A stretch of 25,856 nucleotides of DNA from DATKLX01 sp035542155 (lineage in GTDB: Bacteria; Chloroflexota; Anaerolineae; Anaerolineales; Anaerolineaceae): NCBI GenBank assembly GCA_035542155.1, contig DATKLX010000124.1, positions 1-25,856 on the forward strand, in the 5' to 3' direction. This document shows, piece by piece, positions 21,722 through 25,856 of the stretch. Made by a program: the position numbers and the translations under genes. Under the pieces are notes generated by a model. It did no database searches. It was not told the origin of the DNA and worked only from the letters and a program-made list of their open reading frames with translations. Every line of letters begins with the position of its first letter. Position 1 is the stretch's first letter.

Positions 21722-23167
21722 TCAGGGCATGGAGTTGCTGTTGGCCCAGTCCCCGCCAAGGACCACGACGATGTCGCTGGGGGCGTTCGGATCGTACTTG
21801 TTGACGATCTGGTTTTTATTGATTTTCAGTGTGTCCACCAGGAACTTGACCGTGTACGGCTTGCCAGTGTAGTCGTAAATCTTGGTCGCCGAGGTCTGCT
21901 CGCCAGAATCGGCGGGCGAGAGCACGTTGACGCCCATCCCCTCCAGGTAGTCGTGCGTGCGCCCGGCCAGCCCCGAAACGCCCGACCCGTTCTGGATGGC
22001 AACTTTGGCGCCTTCCGCCTTCATCAGGCCCGCCGGGTCGTCCGCGCTGGCCACCGACCCTGGGCTCAACGGCCCACCGGTGGTGAAGATCTCGTCCCGC
22101 AGGATGCGGATCTTGTCTGTGATCGGCTTGAGGATGTCCAGGCCGTCCGGCGACTTGGCAAAGGTCACTTCCTTGGGGCTGATAATCGCGTGCTTGATGT
22201 TAGCCGGGTCGATGTCTTTGATCAGCAGCCCAAGGCGGATGATCTGATCGAACGACAGATTGGTGTGGATGCCCGAGGAAACATGCTTGTAGATCTGCGG
22301 CGCTTTGGCAAACAACCGCGGGTACGCCTCAGGCTTGGTCAGCCGCCGGCGAACCTCCATGATCACCTCGTACTGGCGCTGCGAGCGGTCGAAATCGTCG
22401 TTTTTCGTGTAGCGCTGGCGCGCGTAAGCCAGGGCCACTGCGCCGTATACATGATGTACGCCGGGTTTGAGGATCACTGTGTTGTACTTGCCCAACGGGT
22501 CGACTTTGATCTCTTCTTTGATGTCCAGGTTGATTCCGTCGATGTCGTCGATAAACTTGACGAAGGCGTCGAAGTCGATCTGGGCGTAATACTGGATCGG
22601 GACGCCAAGCAGCTCCTCGACCGTTTGCACTGCCAGCCCCGGGCCGCCGCCAGGCAGCTTGCTTGCCGAGCCGATGGCGAAGGCGGTGTTGATCTTGCCG
22701 TACCCTGCCCCGGGGATGTTGACCCACAGGTCGCGCGGGATAGAGAGCATCCCGGCGGTTTTGCTCAGCGGGTCGATGGTGAACAGCCACATCGAATCGG
22801 TGCGTGGGTTCCGGCGTTCCACCGTGTCTTCATAGTCCAGGCCCATCACCAGGATGTTCACCCGGCTGGTTCCATCCCATGGCTGTAACGTCGGTCCGAT
22901 TTCAGCCTGGGTGTTGTCGCTCGCGTTCGGGCTCTGCGTTCCCGCGGGAGAGGCGCTGTTCCCGCTCTGCCCGCTGTTGGGGTTGTTGGAAAGAGAGATG
23001 TTCTCGATGGGGGTCATCGTCCACCCACTGACGACGTTCTTGACAAAAATATACGCGCCAATGCCGACCGCGATCGCCGCGACGGCAAAGATGACGATCA
23101 GGACCACCGGGATCCGCTGCACGGAGCGCCCGGGGCGGTTGGTTTCTTCGGGTTGAGCTTGGGACAT
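21722..23167 (-). CDS. LytR-CpsA-Psr (LCP) family protein with LytR_C domain
   Basis: This 481-residue protein has one N-terminal membrane helix (about 19-42), a low-complexity spacer (NPNSGQSGNSASPAG...) and the LCP catalytic domain (about 100-290) with RTDSM, SIPRDLWV, YGKINTAF and the conserved Arg/Asp region YARQRYTKNDDFDRSQRQ. A C-terminal LytR_C domain (about 385-475, VAIQNGSGVSGLAGR...) follows. LCP enzymes transfer lipid-linked glycopolymers to peptidoglycan or other acceptors outside the membrane. It is the last gene of a probable three-gene minus-strand operon, 10 bp after the zinc-ribbon gene. Confidence 0.94.
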   Translation of the reverse strand: MSQAQPEETNRPGRSVQRIPVVLIVIFAVAAIAVGIGAYIFVKNVVSGWTMTPIENISLSNNPNSGQSGNSASPAGTQSPNASDNTQAEIGPTLQPWDGTSRVNILVMGLDYEDTVERRNPRTDSMWLFTIDPLSKTAGMLSIPRDLWVNIPGAGYGKINTAFAIGSASKLPGGGPGLAVQTVEELLGVPIQYYAQIDFDAFVKFIDDIDGINLDIKEEIKVDPLGKYNTVILKPGVHHVYGAVALAYARQRYTKNDDFDRSQRQYEVIMEVRRRLTKPEAYPRLFAKAPQIYKHVSSGIHTNLSFDQIIRLGLLIKDIDPANIKHAIISPKEVTFAKSPDGLDILKPITDKIRILRDEIFTTGGPLSPGSVASADDPAGLMKAEGAKVAIQNGSGVSGLAGRTHDYLEGMGVNVLSPADSGEQTSATKIYDYTGKPYTVKFLVDTLKINKNQIVNKYDPNAPSDIVVVLGGDWANSNSMP

Positions 23168-23177
23168 AACTTCTCTT

Positions 23178-23399
23178 TTAGGAAATCTTGGGCGGTGGAA
23201 CGGGCAGGTCTTCCACAGCGACGTTCACCCATTTATCGCCCTCATCGATCAACATCACCGGAATATCTTCTGAGATCGGGTATTTCCTGCCGCAGTCGCG
23301 GCAGACCAGCCACGTATCGCGAACCAGGTCGAGCAGGCCTTCTTTCTCGCGGACGCATACAGGGCAGCGGAGTATCTCCAGTAAATCTTGGCTGACCAT
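23178..23399 (-). CDS. Trm112-like zinc-ribbon protein
   Basis: This 73-residue protein begins MVSQDLLEILRCPVC, the typical Trm112/UPF0434 opening. Zinc-ligand pairs are CPVC (12-15) and CRDC (33-36), followed by RKYPISEDIPVMLIDE. Trm112 proteins are small partners and activators of methyltransferases; many bacterial ones sit in envelope gene clusters with unknown partners. ATG 23399 follows GGAGG at ideal spacing. The frame extends upstream, but only as antisense to the VanW-type gene end. Confidence 0.9.
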   Translation of the reverse strand: MVSQDLLEILRCPVCVREKEGLLDLVRDTWLVCRDCGRKYPISEDIPVMLIDEGDKWVNVAVEDLPVPPPKIS

Positions 23400-23443
23400 C
23401 GAGCCTCCATAGAATTCGTTATTACCGAATTGTACCACCGCTC

Positions 23444-25312
23444 TTACGGGGTTGGCGACGACTCCTTGGTAGGGATGTCTTCCGTCCCGGGGCCGTATTC
23501 CCAGGCCTCGGCCCAGGGGACGTAATGCGTATTGAAGGAATCCTGGAAATAGACCGCGCCATTCCGGCTGACCGTGCGCCGCACGGAAACGTCGGCCCCC
23601 TCGACGGGCCATTCGACCTGCTTCTTCTCGCCTTTGGCCAGGTCCGGGTTTTCGCGGTAAATCGGGTCGCCGGGCGGGGTGACGTTCCGCAGCCCGCTGG
23701 TCTGCCAGTCCACCGTGCGGCCGTCTGAAGTGGAGTAGAACTTCCAGGTCAGTGAATAGCCGTTGACGTAGGTTTCCATCAGAATCCAGTTCGGCGTGTC
23801 GTTCTTAAACTTGAAATCCACCAGTGGGAAGAAGACCGTCGCGTCCAGGCCGGCAAAGTCGGGGTTGATCCCGCTCCCCGCTTTTTGCTCGTAATAAGAG
23901 ACCCGGTACGCGTGCGCGTGGCGCTCGACCACCGGGTAACCAGCGAAGAAGACCGTCCGAAACAGGGTGGTGCTCACCTGGCACACTCCGCCGCCCACGC
24001 CTTTGATCGTCTGGTTGCCCAGGATGATCAGCGCCTCGGCGTAGCCGTTATCCAGGGAGATATCCCCCAGGGCGTCGCCCATCGAAAAAGTCTCGCCCGG
24101 GGCGACCAGCAGCCCGTGGAAGCGGCTGGAGGCGGCTTTGATGTTTTGGACGCGCGCCGCGCTCGACCCGCGAAAATACGAGCTCTCCTGGTGGACCAGC
24201 TCCTTGATCCCCAGTTGCGCCCCGGTCATATCGTCGGTGACCGCTGGCTTGTTGATCACAAATTCGAGCGGGATATTGTGCTCGCCTTTGGCCAGTTTTT
24301 CGTTGATCGTGGTGATGCTGGCGTCCACGTTGAGCTCGCGGCCGATCACCGCCGGCTTGAGGACCTCCAACTGGTCGGTGTCGTCGTTGAATGTAAAGCG
24401 CGAATTGACCGCCTGGCGGCTCAGGCTGGGCGCCAGATCAGTCAGGAAAGTGCGCAGGGTCTCGCTGTTGACCCCCACCTGGTAGATTGCGCCGCCGTCC
24501 CCATTGGGTAGGCGCTCGATGGTCAGCATCTTGGCCAGGGTGGGAACGTCGAACGTCCAGGGTCCCGGATCGCTATTTTGGGCCTGGGCGATCGAAAGCA
24601 CCAGGGGCTCGTTGAGGATGCGTTTGGCAATCTCGGCCTGCTGGGAAACATCCATGATTAGCGGCGGCGTCTCGCGGACCAGCACGGGAACGATCCCGTC
24701 CTGCATGGTTTGAAGCTGGACGGAGAGCAGTTTCAGGCTGGCGTCAACGTCCAGGGTCCGCCCGACCTGCCCGGAGTGGACGGCCACGTCCGTTCCTTCT
24801 AATCCCAATTTGGCTTCGACCACTGGCTTGTCGATCTGCTTGGCCAGCTCGATCAGAAACCGCTGCCCGACGCGCTGGTCGAACACCATCACCGGTGCAA
24901 GGTTTATCCCCGAAAACCACGCTTCGCCTTGCCTGTACAGGTTGGCGAACGGCAGGCTATCCCTGCCGATGCGGTAGGCGTTCTCGGCGGTAGTCTCCGC
25001 GTCCAGGTAGTAACCCAGTTGGATGGGTGTCGCCACCCAGGTCTGCGGGCCATCCCGCAGCAGGATCTGCCCGGTCTGCGGGTAAGTGATGGCCTCGTTC
25101 AGGCGAGCGGCCGCGGCGGCCGGGCGCAGACCAGAAACGTCCACTCCGGCCACGGTGACGCCAGGGTAGACCCGCCCGGCGTAATACAGCTCGAAGCCGG
25201 CCAGGAGCAGGAGGATGGCGGCGATGAACAGCCCGCCGCCGATCAGGATGGCCCGGAAGACGTTGAGGAAAACGTTGCGAGTGCGAGAGTCAGAGGTGGA
25301 AATGGCGGTCAT
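23444..25312 (-). CDS. VanW-domain protein with peptidoglycan-binding-like repeats
   Basis: This 622-residue membrane-anchored protein has a helix at about residues 20-44 and then two PG_binding_4-type modules (about 85-200 and 225-360, each with a GRTLDVDAS or GRELNVDAS end). A VanW domain (about 370-500) follows with GETFSMG and GGGVCQVSTTLF, then a C-terminal strand-rich tail. Such proteins occur in monoderm bacteria with vancomycin-type clusters and elsewhere; their exact reaction is unknown, but they act in wall assembly or modification. ATG 25312 is preferred to TTG 25318. An extended -10 box sits so close that the transcript would have almost no leader. It heads the operon with the Trm112-like and LCP genes. 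Confidence 0.9.
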   Translation of the reverse strand: MTAISTSDSRTRNVFLNVFRAILIGGGLFIAAILLLLAGFELYYAGRVYPGVTVAGVDVSGLRPAAAAARLNEAITYPQTGQILLRDGPQTWVATPIQLGYYLDAETTAENAYRIGRDSLPFANLYRQGEAWFSGINLAPVMVFDQRVGQRFLIELAKQIDKPVVEAKLGLEGTDVAVHSGQVGRTLDVDASLKLLSVQLQTMQDGIVPVLVRETPPLIMDVSQQAEIAKRILNEPLVLSIAQAQNSDPGPWTFDVPTLAKMLTIERLPNGDGGAIYQVGVNSETLRTFLTDLAPSLSRQAVNSRFTFNDDTDQLEVLKPAVIGRELNVDASITTINEKLAKGEHNIPLEFVINKPAVTDDMTGAQLGIKELVHQESSYFRGSSAARVQNIKAASSRFHGLLVAPGETFSMGDALGDISLDNGYAEALIILGNQTIKGVGGGVCQVSTTLFRTVFFAGYPVVERHAHAYRVSYYEQKAGSGINPDFAGLDATVFFPLVDFKFKNDTPNWILMETYVNGYSLTWKFYSTSDGRTVDWQTSGLRNVTPPGDPIYRENPDLAKGEKKQVEWPVEGADVSVRRTVSRNGAVYFQDSFNTHYVPWAEAWEYGPGTEDIPTKESSPTP

Positions 25313-25322
25313 AGTCAAGGAG

Positions 25323-25331
25323 ATTATATCA
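25323..25331 (-). promoter_or_regulatory. Extended -10 promoter of the envelope operon
   Basis: On the minus strand this reads TGATATAAT, a TGN plus perfect TATAAT. The predicted start (about 25316) is only 4 nt before ATG 25312, and no ribosome binding site is present, so a near-leaderless mRNA is likely. Confidence 0.65.
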
Positions 25332-25406
25332 TTGTGGAGAGAAACAGTCCGATTGTTGACATTTAGACGTCAGGGGTGCAACAATAGTTCCAGTCTATTT
25401 GATTTT

Positions 25407-25430
25407 CAAAACTCACCCGAACGAGTTTTG
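25407..25430. promoter_or_regulatory. Dyad between envelope operon and rRNA promoter
   Basis: CAAAACTC (25407-25414) and GAGTTTTG (25423-25430) form a perfect 8-bp inverted repeat with an 8-nt spacer. It lies 21 bp before the first rRNA -35 box, a place where activators or UP-type elements act. Function unknown. Confidence 0.4.
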
Positions 25431-25450
25431 TAATTGCCTGACAAATACCC

Positions 25451-25478
25451 TTGACATCCCTTTTATATCGCGTATAAT
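25451..25478 (+). promoter_or_regulatory. rRNA promoter P1
   Basis: TTGACA (25451-25456) and TATAAT (25473-25478), both perfect consensus, have a 16-nt spacer. The predicted start is near 25485, about 330 nt before the 16S gene. Confidence 0.92.
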
Positions 25479-25639
25479 CCTCCCTCGTTGCCCGTTGGAA
25501 AGAGCAGCGCCGATCTCGTCCAGAGGCCCAACCCCGCGGAAAGATCCCTGATAAACGAACAAGTGCATAGGGGAGCAGGCAGTTTTTTTCCGGAGCAGTT
25601 GAAAGCCGAATGACTTTCAAATCTGGTCTGTAAAAACCC

Positions 25640-25667
25640 TTGACAGATGCGCTAGAATGCGTATAAT
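25640..25667 (+). promoter_or_regulatory. rRNA promoter P2
   Basis: TTGACA (25640-25645) and TATAAT (25662-25667) again have a 16-nt spacer, and the -10 context GCGTATAATC is shared with P1. This gives a tandem arrangement as in other bacterial rRNA operons. Confidence 0.92.
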
Positions 25668-25716
25668 CAACGCCTGTTGCCTCCGAGTCGTGAAATCGAA
25701 AACGGGCAGCAAAAGC

Positions 25717-25730
25717 CGGACCTTAACAAC
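25717..25730 (+). promoter_or_regulatory. boxA-like antitermination element in the rRNA leader
   Basis: CGGACCTTAACAAC resembles boxA (TGCTCTTTAACA), with the core TTAACA exact, and lies downstream of P2 and about 85 nt before the 16S gene. Nus-factor antitermination is expected here from known rRNA leaders. Confidence 0.55.
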
Positions 25731-25814
25731 TGAAGAGTGATAGGAAGAAGAAGAAAGAAAGCCCTGTCGTTCAAAGATCCGTAAACGAACACCTTGCAAA
25801 AGGTGGAGAATATT

Positions 25815-25856
<42 letters not shown>

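Noticed and set aside
21953..22888. 311-codon plus-strand frame
   Set aside because: Antisense to the LCP gene; composition (Arg/Val/Asp-rich) and lack of ribosome binding site show it is not coding.

Overview
The window looks like a chromosome segment from a GC-rich, Gram-positive-like (monoderm) bacterium, most likely a member of the Chloroflexota and probably Anaerolineae. This is an inference from gene content: an APTEAMP-linker sugar-binding lipoprotein, LCP and VanW/PG-binding envelope proteins, a TolB-like propeller protein with a Pro/Thr linker, and GSGS-repeat surface proteins. No full phylogenetic marker is present, because only about 40 nt of a 16S rRNA gene enter at the right edge.

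Layout. 1-1433 (minus): start of a sugar ABC transporter binding lipoprotein, preceded by its probable LacI-family regulator, which has a palindromic operator in front of it. 1777-3970 (plus): a membrane protein, a nitrilase and an AlkA-type DNA glycosylase. 4223-5104: a two-CBS-domain protein and a small convergent membrane protein that share a strong terminator. 5339-6658: a secreted glycoside-hydrolase-like gene split by one in-frame TAG. 6736-8589: an ABC-F ATPase gene whose leader holds a promoter, a six-codon ORF and an intrinsic terminator, the layout of antibiotic-responsive attenuation.

8590-11380 is an accessory patch with visibly lower GC. It holds gene debris (a truncated nucleotidyltransferase-like gene with its small upstream partner, and an internally deleted glyoxalase-fold gene). 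Next comes a 2.2-kb unit bounded by 24-bp perfect inverted repeats, containing a MarR regulator, a divergent cupin gene and a full IS982-type insertion sequence. It lies directly in front of the glyoxalase-like start codon and beside a methyltransferase gene.

11383-17792: methyltransferase, patatin-like lipase, a LiaF-like membrane protein with a GSGS solenoid, a MocR-type regulator/aminotransferase, a DUF2917-like protein and a membrane-anchored propeller protein. 17903-18529: an Fe-S type Rrf2 regulator behind a promoter with a CRP-like site at the class II position. 18702-21662: urocanate hydratase followed by two overlapping paralogous membrane proteins of unknown function. 21722-25312 (minus): an envelope operon (VanW/PG-binding protein, Trm112-like zinc ribbon, LCP ligase). 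25451-25856: two tandem rRNA promoters, a leader with a boxA-like element, and the 16S 5' end.

Several intergenic gaps carry related hairpins built from GAGAACGG/CCGTTCTC units, which look like a dispersed repeat family serving as terminators. No tRNA gene, CRISPR array or prophage was seen. Intergenic stretches above about 300 bases are 1434-1776 and 15590-15966; both are described in the features.
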